Origin: PALSA-894 sp963734185
GTDB lineage: Bacteria; Pseudomonadota; Alphaproteobacteria; Rhizobiales; Xanthobacteraceae
Length of the DNA stretch: 64,000 nucleotides
Reading direction: 5' to 3'
NCBI GenBank assembly: GCA_963734185.1
Contig: CAVTGA010000001.1
Location: 1,736,001-1,800,000 of the forward strand
Shown here one piece after another: positions 33,971 to 43,363 of the stretch. A program made the translations under genes and the position numbers. Below the pieces are notes generated by a model. It was not told where the DNA came from. It saw only the letters and a program-made list of their open reading frames with translations, and ran no database searches. Within the stretch, counting starts at the first letter, position 1; each line of letters begins with the position of its first letter.

Positions 33971-34275
33971 AACGTGCCCAAGCCGATCTGGTCCGGCTCA
34001 GGCAATTTCTTGAATCACACGATGCGGCGCTAGCTCAGCGCGCCGTCGATATTTTGTTCGCCGCCGCCCGCTCGCTTGCGGACTTCACGGAACGCTTTCA
34101 GCGCCACACCCGGCGGCGCGAAAGCGCACTTCGCAATGATGTGCTCGGTTCGCAGGCTCGGTTCTTCCCCTCGCCCCGCGAAGCGGGGAGAGGGTGGCTC
34201 GGCCGAAGGCCGAGCCGGGAGACGGGCATGGGCCCAAAAACGCTGACGCTAGCGGCTATCGGCCCTTTGATTTAG
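33952..34275 (+). pseudogene. ParE-type toxin remnant
   Basis: From the GTG at 33952 the first 46 or so residues match the N-terminus of ParE/RelE toxins (QVVFLKRAQADLVRLRQFLE, then AAARSLADFTE). Beyond about 34090 the frame no longer encodes the conserved C-terminal strands (normally the RELxxPFG and VLRYR-type segments). It runs through a palindromic element (34165-34196). The toxin is therefore 3'-disrupted and probably inactive; the break lies close to an inverted-repeat cassette. Confidence 0.6.
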
Positions 34276-34808
34276 CACGCGGGATGTCGACCAGCAGCTG
34301 CTCGGCCAAAAGGTTGACCTTGTCGCTCTGCTGTAACAGATCATCGGAGCCCCTGTCCCACGGCGCTTCGATCTGCTGGGCAATTTCCTTGTAGACCGCG
34401 GCCGCGTCCTGGTCGTCCGCGCGCCTGTCCGCCGTCTTTTGATACACCCACTCCCAGGTCTTGAGGACATCGGCAAACATTAGCTTCGTCGATACGGCAA
34501 TTCCCTGCACCTCGCCGGGGCGGCGGAGGACGCGCTTCAAGACCCTGCCGTGGGCGTGAAAGAGCAAACCATCGTTGGCTTTGACGCAGCGTGTATGGAG
34601 GCCCCAAACCTTCTGTGCCCGGGTCATACAGGCGGCTCTCGTTTGCCGTGTTTGTACGCCTATCGTGAGGCGAGGACTCTCGGATGCTCCGTGTACCATA
34701 GCCCGCAGTGTTCGATACGATAGGCAAGCCTGGCTTGAAACACGCCCCTCTCCCGCCTCGGACCTGCGGTCCTCGGCACCCTCTCCCCGCTTCGCGGGGC
34801 GAGGGGAA
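34165..34808. mobile_element. Small cassette bounded by 32-bp inverted repeats
   Basis: The 32 bases at 34165-34196 are repeated exactly, inverted, at 34777-34808 (core CCCCGCGAAGCGGGGAGAGGG). Each end is itself palindromic and followed inward by a second short hairpin. The 644-bp unit holds one 123-codon minus-strand frame. The left end lies where the ParE-like toxin loses homology. No transposase is present, so it would be a non-autonomous or REP-type unit. A related single palindrome is at 43317-43345. Confidence 0.55.
34256..34627 (-). CDS. Hypothetical protein inside the inverted-repeat cassette
   Basis: A 123-residue frame from the ATG at 34627, reading MTRAQKVWGLHTRCVKANDG at the start and RADDQDAAAVYKEIAQQIEA near the end. 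The C-terminal half is acidic, helical and plausible as protein; the first 40 residues are basic. No family was recognised. The open frame continues upstream without a stop into sequence antisense to nothing known, so the start is uncertain. Confidence 0.42.
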   Translation of the reverse strand: MTRAQKVWGLHTRCVKANDGLLFHAHGRVLKRVLRRPGEVQGIAVSTKLMFADVLKTWEWVYQKTADRRADDQDAAAVYKEIAQQIEAPWDRGSDDLLQQSDKVNLLAEQLLVDIPRAKSKGR

Positions 34809-34857
34809 CGCGCGGCGCGGTCAGCGCCACGTACAATCGTTCCTGGGATTGAGCCGG

Positions 34858-35997
<1,140 letters not shown>

Positions 35998-36084
35998 GGC
36001 GTGGTTCCAACTCTGTCTTAGATTGTTCTCAAGCCGAGATATTCTTATAGTTTAGCTACCCGCAACCACGCCGGACCCAGCTGC

Positions 36085-36723
36085 ATGGCCGACCCTCTGA
36101 ATGTGGTCATCGACCTGTCGCACTACAATGAGGTGACGAGCTTCGCCCAAGTCAAGTCGGGCGGCATCCTCGGCGTGGTCCACAAGGCGACGCAAGGCAC
36201 AAACAGCACCGATCCGACCTACGCGTCGCGCCGTCCGCAGGCGCTCGCTGCGGGCCTGTGGTGGGGCGCCTATCATTTCGGGACGAACGCCGACGGCGCC
36301 GCGCAGGCGCAGCATTTCCTTTCGGTGGTCAATCCCGGACCCACCGATCTGATTGCGCTCGATTTCGAAGAGAACGGCAGCGACCAGATGACGGTCGCGC
36401 AGGCCGAGCAGTTCGTCACCACGGTTTATGACCAGACCGGCCGTTACCCCGGCTTCTATTCGGATTCGCTGATCGGCAGCCTGCTCGGCAGCGGCGTCAA
36501 CACGACGCTGCGGCAATGCTGGTTCTGGCGCGCCGAGTACGGCGCCAGCCCGATCGTGCCGCCGACCTGGCCGACCTGGACCATGTGGCAATACACCGAT
36601 GGTACGCACGGGGACGGGCCGCATTCGGTCCCCGGCATCGGCGGTCCCGGCACCTGCGACCGCGACAAGTTCAACGGCAGCCTGCAGGGATTGACGCGCC
36701 TGTGGGGTCACATGGGCGCGTAG
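36085..36723 (+). CDS. GH25-family lysozyme-like protein
   Basis: A 212-residue single-domain GH25 protein with VIDLSHYNEVTSFAQVK (N-terminal catalytic-cleft Asp), HKATQGTNSTDPTYASR, WWGAYHFG and LIALDFEENG (catalytic Asp-x-Glu). It would hydrolyse peptidoglycan. No signal peptide is visible, so export would need a holin or another route, as with phage endolysins, but no phage genes flank it. It stands alone between the ApbC gene (divergent) and a dehydrogenase. Confidence 0.85.
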   Translation: MADPLNVVIDLSHYNEVTSFAQVKSGGILGVVHKATQGTNSTDPTYASRRPQALAAGLWWGAYHFGTNADGAAQAQHFLSVVNPGPTDLIALDFEENGSDQMTVAQAEQFVTTVYDQTGRYPGFYSDSLIGSLLGSGVNTTLRQCWFWRAEYGASPIVPPTWPTWTMWQYTDGTHGDGPHSVPGIGGPGTCDRDKFNGSLQGLTRLWGHMGA

Positions 36724-36821
36724 GGCACGCTGCTCGAAGGAGCGGTTGACGCTGGCCCCCTCCTCGTCGCAATGACCTGTTGCGAGCGGGCGACGCACGG
36801 CCCCGGGTATGGAGGATCAAA

Positions 36822-37685
36822 ATGGCGAAGGTGGCGTTTCTGGGCCTGGGCGTGATGGGCTATCCGATGGCCGGACACTTGAAGAACAAGGGCGGTCACG
36901 AGATCACCGTCTACAACCGGACCACCGCCAAGGCCGAGCAGTGGGTCAAGGAGCACGGCGGCGGCAAGGTCGCCAAGACTCCCGACGAGGCGGCCGCGGG
37001 ACAGGACTTCGTCATGATGTGCGTCGGCAACGACAACGACGTGCGCGCGGTGGCGCAGGCCGCGTTCCCGGCGGTAGCCAAGGACGCCGTGTTCGTCGAC
37101 CACACCACCGCCTCGGCCGAGGTGGCGCGCGAGCTCTATGACGCGGCGAAGAAAAGCGGCTTCCACTTCGTCGACGCGCCGGTATCGGGCGGGCAGGCCG
37201 GCGCGCAGAACGGCGTGCTCACGGTGATGTGCGGCGGCGAGAGCGAACCCTACGGCCGCGTCGAGAAGGTGATCGGATCTTACGCGCGCATGTGCAAGCT
37301 GCTCGGGCCCGCGGGCTCAGGGCAACTCACCAAGATGGTCAACCAGATCTGCATCGCCGGACTGGTGCAGGGGTTGGCCGAAGGCATCCACTTCGCCAAG
37401 AAGGCCGGCCTCGACGTCGAGGCGGTGATCGAGACCATCTCCAAGGGCGCGGCGCAGTCGTGGCAGATGGAGAACCGCTACAAGACCATGAGCGCCGGCA
37501 AATACGACTTCGGTTTCGCGGTGAACTGGATGCGCAAGGATCTGTCGATCTGCCTTGGCGAAGCACGCCGCTCGGGCGCGCATCTGCCGGTCGCGGCGCT
37601 GGTCGACCAGTTCTATTCCGAAGTGCAGAAGATGGGCGGCGGGCGCTGGGATACGTCGAGCCTGCTGGCGCGGCTGGAGCGGTGA
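36822..37685 (+). CDS. Beta-hydroxyacid dehydrogenase (3-HIBADH family)
   Basis: A 287-residue NAD(P)-dependent dehydrogenase of the 3-hydroxyisobutyrate/tartronate-semialdehyde family. It has a Rossmann start AFLGLGVMGYPMAGHLKNKG, the substrate motif DAPVSGGQAGAQNG, and KMVNQICIAGLVQGLAEG, which carries the Asn of the active site; the catalytic Lys is in the NWMRKDLSICL block or the preceding KMVNQ (family Lys-x3-Asn). GGAGG precedes the ATG. The substrate cannot be set from sequence. The gene is convergent with the enoyl-CoA hydratase gene, six bases apart. Confidence 0.88.
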   Translation: MAKVAFLGLGVMGYPMAGHLKNKGGHEITVYNRTTAKAEQWVKEHGGGKVAKTPDEAAAGQDFVMMCVGNDNDVRAVAQAAFPAVAKDAVFVDHTTASAEVARELYDAAKKSGFHFVDAPVSGGQAGAQNGVLTVMCGGESEPYGRVEKVIGSYARMCKLLGPAGSGQLTKMVNQICIAGLVQGLAEGIHFAKKAGLDVEAVIETISKGAAQSWQMENRYKTMSAGKYDFGFAVNWMRKDLSICLGEARRSGAHLPVAALVDQFYSEVQKMGGGRWDTSSLLARLER

Positions 37686-37691
37686 GGTTCC

Positions 37692-38477
37692 TCACCGCCC
37701 CTTGAACTGCGCCGCGCGCTTCTCGCGGAACGCGGTCACGCCTTCGGTCGCGTCCTCGCTCGCACCGGCCTTGGCCTGCATGGCGCGCTCGAGCGCGAGC
37801 TGGGTCTTCAGATCGTTGCGCTCGCTGACGCGCGCCGCTTCCTTCATCAGCCGGTAGGCCATCGCCGGGCCGGCGGCGAAGCGCTTGGCCAGCGCCGCGA
37901 CCTCGCCGGCGAACGCGGCGTCGTCATAAACCTTGTAGGCCAGCCCCAGGCGCAGCAAATCGTCGGCCGAGATGTTGTCGGCGGTGAGCATCAGCGCGAG
38001 CGCGAGCTTCGGACCGAGGATGCGCGGCAGGAACCAGGTGCCGCCGGCGTCGGGCACGAGCGCGATGCGCGCGAACGCCTCCTGCAGGTAGGCCGAACGT
38101 GCCGCCACCACGATGTCGCAGGCGAGCGCGATGTTGGCGGCGGCCCCGACCGCTGCGCCGTTGAGCGCCGCGATCGTCACTTTGGGAAAATTGTAGATAC
38201 GCTCGACCAGCGGATTGTAATCGCGCTCGAGCCGCAGGCCGAAGTCGGCCTGGCCGTCGGCCCCGAGCGTGCGTTCCTCGGTCAGGTCCTGGCCGGCCGA
38301 GAACGCGCGTCCTTCGCCGGTGAGCACCACGCAGCGCACCGCGTCGTTGCGCTCCGCCGCGTCCAGCGCCGCACGCAGCTCCGCGTGCATGACTGAGGTG
38401 AACGCATTGAGCCGCTCGGGCCGCGCCAGCGTGATGGTGGCGACGCCGTCGTGCGTCGCGTTGCGGATCGTGGTCAT
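37692..38477 (-). CDS. Enoyl-CoA hydratase/isomerase, PaaG-like
   Basis: A 261-residue crotonase-fold enzyme with GEGRAFSAGQDLTEE (first oxyanion-hole strand), AALNGAAVGAAANIALACDI (second) and FARIALVPDAGGTWFLPRIL. The Asp in VPDAGGTW matches the PaaG (2,3-dehydroadipyl/phenylacetate pathway isomerase) type. Without other phenylacetate genes nearby, the pathway is uncertain. The ATG at 38477 has GGAG nearby and is chosen over 38504. A composite repeat lies 36 bp upstream. Confidence 0.88.
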   Translation of the reverse strand: MTTIRNATHDGVATITLARPERLNAFTSVMHAELRAALDAAERNDAVRCVVLTGEGRAFSAGQDLTEERTLGADGQADFGLRLERDYNPLVERIYNFPKVTIAALNGAAVGAAANIALACDIVVAARSAYLQEAFARIALVPDAGGTWFLPRILGPKLALALMLTADNISADDLLRLGLAYKVYDDAAFAGEVAALAKRFAAGPAMAYRLMKEAARVSERNDLKTQLALERAMQAKAGASEDATEGVTAFREKRAAQFKGR

Positions 38478-38512
38478 GCGCACTCCTTCATCTCTCGGCA
38501 CCATTGCCGGCG

Positions 38513-38677
38513 CTAGTGTCCTGATTCCGAAGTTCGCCCGCGCTTGCGGTACACTCGGAAGCGAACTTCGGAATCGAAGGACACTAGCAACTCTATGATT
38601 CTAGTGCCCCTTTGAACCCGAAGTTCGCAACCGACCTTGCAGCACGATATGTGCGAACTTCGGGTTCGGGGCACTAG
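38513..38677. repeat. Composite palindromic repeat, hairpins A and B (site 3)
   Basis: Hairpin A is at 38513-38587 (arms ATTCCGAAGTTCGC and reverse), then the spacer caactctatgatt, then hairpin B at 38601-38677 (arms AACCCGAAGTTCGC and reverse). All ends are CTAG. This is the cleanest example of the A-spacer-B module. It lies between the caspase-like gene and the enoyl-CoA hydratase gene, both on the minus strand. Confidence 0.92.
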
Positions 38678-38704
38678 CGCGCGCGATCAAGGTTGCGATC
38701 AAGC

Positions 38705-40741
38705 TTACTTGCAGACCTGCTGGCCGCCGATCACTTCGCACTTCTTCCCCTGCTGCGGTCCCTTCGGCGGCGGCGCTTTCGCGGCCGGGGGTGGCGGCGG
38801 TGGCGGCGGCGCCGCTCGAGCGGCGGGCGGCGGCGGAGGTGGAGGCGGAGCCGCTCGCACAGCGGGTGGAGGCGGCGGCGGCGCAGGCGGCCGCGCAGCG
38901 GCCGGAGGTGGGGGCGGAGGCGGCTTCGCGGCCGCCGGCGGTGGCACCACGGGCGGCTTTGGTGCCTGCGGTGGCGGCACGTTGAGCTGCTTGGCGGGCG
39001 GCGGCGTGACCGGCGGCGCCTTCTGAAGCTGTTGCTGTGACGGCTTCGGTGGTCCTGGTGGCGGCGCACCACGCGGCGGGGTGACGATCACCTTCTTCTG
39101 CACGCCCTGCGGCGGCGGGCCGGGCGGAGAACCGGCCGGCGGCGGCGCGACGATCTTCTTCTGCCCCGGTGCCATTCCAGGCGGCGGCGCGGGTGGCGCT
39201 CCCGGCGGTGGAGTGACCACCACCCCGGGCCCCTTCTTCTGCATCCCCTTGGGCAAACCTTGCTGTGGCGGGCCGGGAGGCGTGCCCGACGGCGGCTGAA
39301 CGACGACGTTGGGACCTTTCTTGCCGGGGAATGGCTGCGGTCCCGGCTGCGGTGTAATGACTCCCTGCGGCGGCGCCAATTTGGCCCCGGGAGGTCCCAC
39401 CGGGCCCGGGGGTCCGGGCGGGCCCTTCGGTCCCGGGACGATGACCTGGAACGGCCGAGGGCCGTGCCACAGGCCCGGCCGGTCGCGCGGCGGCGGCGGC
39501 GGCAGGCCGACAATGAAGGCCGGCGGCGGCTCGATCAGCGTCCGCGGCGGCGGCGGCGCCGCCGGATGGACGTCATAGAGCCGCGCCGGCTCGCCGCGCA
39601 TCGGCGGCGGCACGTCGGCAAATTCGATCGGCGCGAAACCTTGCGGCGGCGCCAGCATGGCCGAGAGCCGGCGCAACCGGCGCTCGGCCGCGAACGCATA
39701 CATGCCGTCCGGATAGCGCCGCAGATAGGTCCAGTAGGCTTCCGGCGTATTGATCTGCACGGCGCGGCGCCATGCCAGCGCCTCGCGGCGCTCCCGGATC
39801 ATCGCCCACACGCGCGCCGAATAGGGACTCTGCGGATAGGCTTCGACGAAGGCGGCGTAGCCGGGCAGCGAGTCCTGCTCGATCGCGTATGCGTAGGCTT
39901 CCTCCGGGGGCAGTTCGCGCATCGGGCGTGGCGGGCGCTTGACCCGCGGCGGAGCGGGTGCAGCGACCTCGGTGGGCGTGCCGGCCGGGACAAGCACCAC
40001 CGGCGCAGTCAATGCCGCGACGTGCCACGGCGTCTGCCGGCCTTGCGTTGCCTGATGGGTGCGCACGCGGATGCGCGTGAACATCTCGTCGAGCTCGGCG
40101 CCCGGCAGGCGCAGCATCTCGGCAATCGCGGTGGCATAGGCGCCGTAGGGCCCCGGCCCATCCTCGGCCACCGTGCCGGGCGCGGCGGCGAAGCCGACCA
40201 GCATCCCGGGCGGCGCTTCGATCGCGGCGAGCCCGCGCGCGAGCCGCGCGCCCTGAATCACGAACGGCAACGGGCGCGAAGCGTCGATCACCACGACCTT
40301 GGCGATGGCCAGACTGCCGGCGAGCGGACGCAGCAGATCGGAGAGACGCAACGCGTCGATCGGGATATCACTGTCGCGATCGATCCTTGCGTCGCCCGGA
40401 ACGAGGTAGTTCTCGCCTTCGAATTCAAGGCCATAGCCCGCGAAATAGACGAACGCCACCGCATTGGGCCCGGCCGCATCGACCTTGGCGAGAAATTCGC
40501 GGAACAGCCGGCGTATGTCGGTCTGGTTGACGTCGGCGCCCTCGACGATCTCGAAGCCGATGCTTCCCAGCGCCTCGGCGACGAGGCCGCCGTCGGCAAG
40601 CGTGTTGCGCAGCGGGCCCTTGGCATAGGCGGCATTGCCGATGACGAGCGCGATACGGCTCGCCGGCTGCTGGCCCAAGGCCGGCTGCGACAGCAGGCCG
40701 ATCGCGGCGGCGGCGAAGGCGGACAGGAACCAGCGCAACAT
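38705..40741 (-). CDS. Caspase-fold protein without catalytic dyad, proline-rich tail
   Basis: A 678-residue exported protein. It has a signal peptide (1 to about 22, ending PALGQQ), then a C14 caspase-like domain (about 28-250: RIALVIGNAAYAKGPLRNT, YFAGYGLEFEGENYLVPGD). The catalytic His position is Tyr103 (AGYG for AGHG) and the catalytic Cys position is Ser155 (DASRPLPF for DACRDNPF). A tetratricopeptide-like stretch follows (about 280-370), then about 280 residues rich in proline with six collagen-like Gly-X-Y triplets (GPKGPPGPPGPVGPPG). The peptidase should be inactive; a periplasmic binding or scaffold role is inferred. The ATG at 40741 gives the signal peptide. Confidence 0.82.
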   Translation of the reverse strand: MLRWFLSAFAAAAIGLLSQPALGQQPASRIALVIGNAAYAKGPLRNTLADGGLVAEALGSIGFEIVEGADVNQTDIRRLFREFLAKVDAAGPNAVAFVYFAGYGLEFEGENYLVPGDARIDRDSDIPIDALRLSDLLRPLAGSLAIAKVVVIDASRPLPFVIQGARLARGLAAIEAPPGMLVGFAAAPGTVAEDGPGPYGAYATAIAEMLRLPGAELDEMFTRIRVRTHQATQGRQTPWHVAALTAPVVLVPAGTPTEVAAPAPPRVKRPPRPMRELPPEEAYAYAIEQDSLPGYAAFVEAYPQSPYSARVWAMIRERREALAWRRAVQINTPEAYWTYLRRYPDGMYAFAAERRLRRLSAMLAPPQGFAPIEFADVPPPMRGEPARLYDVHPAAPPPPRTLIEPPPAFIVGLPPPPPRDRPGLWHGPRPFQVIVPGPKGPPGPPGPVGPPGAKLAPPQGVITPQPGPQPFPGKKGPNVVVQPPSGTPPGPPQQGLPKGMQKKGPGVVVTPPPGAPPAPPPGMAPGQKKIVAPPPAGSPPGPPPQGVQKKVIVTPPRGAPPPGPPKPSQQQLQKAPPVTPPPAKQLNVPPPQAPKPPVVPPPAAAKPPPPPPPAAARPPAPPPPPPAVRAAPPPPPPPPAARAAPPPPPPPPAAKAPPPKGPQQGKKCEVIGGQQVCK

Positions 40742-40842
40742 GGGCGACCTCAGGTGGATGTTGAATTGAAGAAATAGCCGCAAACTGTAGCCGATTCAGG
40801 GCAATTCGCTAACGCAAGGCGCGCTCAACGTTCACCCGTCAT

Positions 40843-41586
40843 TCAGATTTCGACCACCAGTCCGTCCTCCGCGATCATGAGACCGCGCGCGCGCGCTTCC
40901 TCGAGCCTGGCCAGCATGCTCGGATTCATGTGGGTGAGCATGATGCGCTTGGCGCGCAGGTCGGGTAGCCGCCGCGACAGCGTCATCCAGTTCAGATGGC
41001 CGGGCAGCTCGCGCGCGTATTCATAGCATTCAACGACGAACAGGTCGGCGCCGTCCGCGACCGGCAGCAAGGCTTCGGTCCATTCCGTGTCGCCCGAATA
41101 GGCGAGCGTCCTGCCCTCGGCGCCAAGCCGGACCGCGGTCGACGGCGCGCCCGAGGCATGCACCACCTCGGCCGTGACGATATCAAAACCGAGCAGGCGC
41201 GTCGGCACTCCGACCGCGATCTCGACGATCTCGACCGGGAAGCGCCAGTTGGTCGCGCTCGAGCCCGCGAAGAAAACCTCGAGCGCCGCCGGGACGCGCT
41301 CACGCGTGCCGGACGGACCGGCAATGGTGAGAAGACGTTCGCGTCGGCTGAGGAACTGCGCATCGAGAAAGAAGAACGGCAACCCGCCGAAGTGGTCGCC
41401 ATGCAGATGGCTCAATACGATCCCGTCGATCGCGTTCGGCTCGATGCTGCGCGCGCGCAACGCCACCATGGACGAAGCGCCGCAGTCGAGCAGAACCCGG
41501 CTCGTCCCGCTTTCGACCTGGAAGCAGGTATTGAACCGTCCTCCCGAGCCGAACGCATCGCCGGAGCCGACGATCGTGAGCCGCAT
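40843..41586 (-). CDS. Metallo-beta-lactamase-fold hydrolase
   Basis: A 247-residue cytoplasmic MBL-fold hydrolase of the RNase Z/ElaC-like group. Metal ligands are visible in SHLHGDH (His60, His62, Asp64, His65), VHASG, SGDTEWT and the late THMNP. It lacks the long exosite arm of true RNase Z, so a small-molecule or phosphodiester substrate is possible. The start MRLTIVGSGDAFGSGGRFNT is natural. A glutathione S-transferase gene lies 11 bp upstream on the same strand, so the two are likely co-transcribed. Confidence 0.86.
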   Translation of the reverse strand: MRLTIVGSGDAFGSGGRFNTCFQVESGTSRVLLDCGASSMVALRARSIEPNAIDGIVLSHLHGDHFGGLPFFFLDAQFLSRRERLLTIAGPSGTRERVPAALEVFFAGSSATNWRFPVEIVEIAVGVPTRLLGFDIVTAEVVHASGAPSTAVRLGAEGRTLAYSGDTEWTEALLPVADGADLFVVECYEYARELPGHLNWMTLSRRLPDLRAKRIMLTHMNPSMLARLEEARARGLMIAEDGLVVEI

Positions 41587-41597
41587 GGTCGGCGTCC

Positions 41598-42209
41598 TTA
41601 GGCCGTTGCGCTCGGGCGCGCGGAGACCTGGGCGTGCCAGCGTTGCAGGCTGGTCAACTCCTCAGGAATCATCAGCTTGGCCGGCCGCATGAAGTCGACC
41701 GCGACGAGCCCGGTGATGTCAGCAACCGTATAGTGATCGCCGGCGATGAATAGGCGGTCGCGCAGTTGCGTGTCGAGGAAGCCGAGGAACTCGAGCGCGC
41801 GCGGCTTGTTGGCCTCGCCCCATTCCGGCACCTGTTCTTCCAGGTCTTTCATCGACGGGTGCAGATGCCGGAACACCGCCGAGACGGCGCCATAGAGGTT
41901 GAGCTCAACGCGCCGATTCCACATTTCGACCAGCGCTTCCTCCTTGGCGCCACGCCCGAACAGCGGCGGCTCCGGCCTCAGGCCTTCGAAATAGCGGCAG
42001 ATCGCCATCGACTCGGTGATCACGCTGTCGTCGTCGAGGACCAGCACCGGCACCCGCTGCATCGGATTGAGCGCGGTGAACTCGGGCGACCTGTGCTCCA
42101 AGGCGCCGAGGTCGATCTTCTCGATCGGCACCGAGATGCCCTTTTCGGCGAGGAAGATGCGCACGCGGCGCGGATTCGGCGCCCGTCCGCCGTCCAAGAG
42201 CTTCATCAA
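41598..42209 (-). CDS. Glutathione S-transferase
   Basis: A 203-residue cytosolic GST. Residues 1-80 form a thioredoxin-like domain with NPRRVRIFLAEKGI, NPMQRVPVLVLDD (cis-Pro) and ITESMAICRYFE. Residues 90-200 form the helical domain with FIAGDHYTVADITGLVAVDF (N-capping box). It conjugates or isomerises electrophiles; the substrate is unknown. It is the first gene of a probable two-gene unit with the MBL-fold hydrolase. Confidence 0.9.
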   Translation of the reverse strand: MMKLLDGGRAPNPRRVRIFLAEKGISVPIEKIDLGALEHRSPEFTALNPMQRVPVLVLDDDSVITESMAICRYFEGLRPEPPLFGRGAKEEALVEMWNRRVELNLYGAVSAVFRHLHPSMKDLEEQVPEWGEANKPRALEFLGFLDTQLRDRLFIAGDHYTVADITGLVAVDFMRPAKLMIPEELTSLQRWHAQVSARPSATA

Positions 42210-42296
42210 GTCCCCCTCGTCTTCATTCGCTGCGACACTGACACAGGACGCACAGACTAGGGCGTCAAAGCATGATTGGACAGATGGGTTGCGGCG

Positions 42297-43274
42297 TCAC
42301 TCCGAACGCCTGATCCCCGCCTCGCGGATGACCTTGGCGTATTTCTCCGTGTCAGCCGCATAGAGCTCGGCGAGCTCCCCGGCGTTCATCGGATCGATCG
42401 GCTGGAGCGCCTGCTTCTCCAGCAACTCACGGACTTTCGGCGCCTTGAGCGCTTCGTTGAAACCGGCGACGATCTTGTCGACGACCGGCTGCGGCGTGCC
42501 GCGCGGGACCGCGTAGCCGTACCAGGCGACGACATTGATCTCCGGATAGCCGGCCTCGCTCACCGTCGGCACGTCCGGCAGCAGCGGCGAGCGCACGGTG
42601 CCGAGCACGGCCAAGGGTTTCAGCGCGCCCCGGCCGATATGTTGCGCAACAAGGCCGATCGACGCGACCTTGAACTGCACCCGGTTGGCCACGAGATCGA
42701 GCAGAGCCGGTGGTTGGCCGGCGTAAGGCACCGCCACCATGTCGAGCTTGGTCGCGTTGAGGAAGATCGCGCTGTTGAGATGTTGGCTGGTGCCGATGCC
42801 GGGATTGGCCCAGTTGAGCGTGCCGGGATGCTTCCGCACATAGTCGATGAACTCGGCCAGCGTGTTGGCCGGAACGCTCGGATGAACTACGAGCACCGAT
42901 GGCGCCCACACGGCGGCGCCGACCGGCACGAAGCTTTTCTCGCTCCAGCGCAGGTTCGCGTACATGCGCGGGTTGGCCATGATCGCCGGGCCGATGAAGG
43001 TCCAGGTATAGCCGTCGGGTTCGGCGCGCGCGACCTGATCCCAGGCGACGTTGCCGCCAGCGGTCGGCTTGGCTTCGATCACGATCGGCTGGCGCCAGAT
43101 CTCCGACAGCCGGTCGGTAACGATGCGCGTGACGATGTCGACGATCCCGCCGGCCGGATAAGGCAGCACCATGTGGATACGCCGGTTGGGAAAGTCTGTT
43201 TGCGCGGCGGCCGGGACAGCGAGCGACAGCAGGGCGGCGCCTACCGCGGAGACGAAACATGTCGTGCGAAACAT
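42297..43274 (-). CDS. Bug-type (tripartite tricarboxylate) solute-binding protein
   Basis: A 325-residue periplasmic binding protein with a Sec signal peptide (to about residue 24, AAAQ). Bug-family blocks are FPNRRIHMVLPYPAGGIVDI, PIVIEAKPTAGGNVAWDQVA, DGYTWTF, and PDVPTVSEAGYPEINVVAWY. No TctA/TctB permease is nearby, which is common for this expanded family. The ATG at 43274 has GAGGAG six bases upstream; the open frame continues upstream only because it merges with the shifted 3' part of the regulator. The ligand is unknown. Confidence 0.9.
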   Translation of the reverse strand: MFRTTCFVSAVGAALLSLAVPAAAQTDFPNRRIHMVLPYPAGGIVDIVTRIVTDRLSEIWRQPIVIEAKPTAGGNVAWDQVARAEPDGYTWTFIGPAIMANPRMYANLRWSEKSFVPVGAAVWAPSVLVVHPSVPANTLAEFIDYVRKHPGTLNWANPGIGTSQHLNSAIFLNATKLDMVAVPYAGQPPALLDLVANRVQFKVASIGLVAQHIGRGALKPLAVLGTVRSPLLPDVPTVSEAGYPEINVVAWYGYAVPRGTPQPVVDKIVAGFNEALKAPKVRELLEKQALQPIDPMNAGELAELYAADTEKYAKVIREAGIRRSE

Positions 43275-43316
43275 GGAATGCTCCTCGGGCCAGCTGTCTG
43301 CGCCACATACTCGGTA

Positions 43317-43345
43317 CCACCTCTCCCCGCCTGCGGGGAGAGGTA
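43317..43345. repeat. CCTCTCCCCGC palindrome
   Basis: acCTCTCCCCGC-ctGCGGGGAGAGgt forms a hairpin of the same type as the ends of the cassette at 34165-34808. It lies between the regulator and the Bug-protein gene, where it could act as a terminator or processing signal. Confidence 0.6.
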
Positions 43346-43363
43346 AGCGGAGAGAGCTGCGCC

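Noticed and set aside
36085..36723. Prophage endolysin
   Set aside because: The GH25 protein is phage-like, but no capsid, tail, holin, integrase or repressor gene lies nearby, so a prophage cannot be supported.
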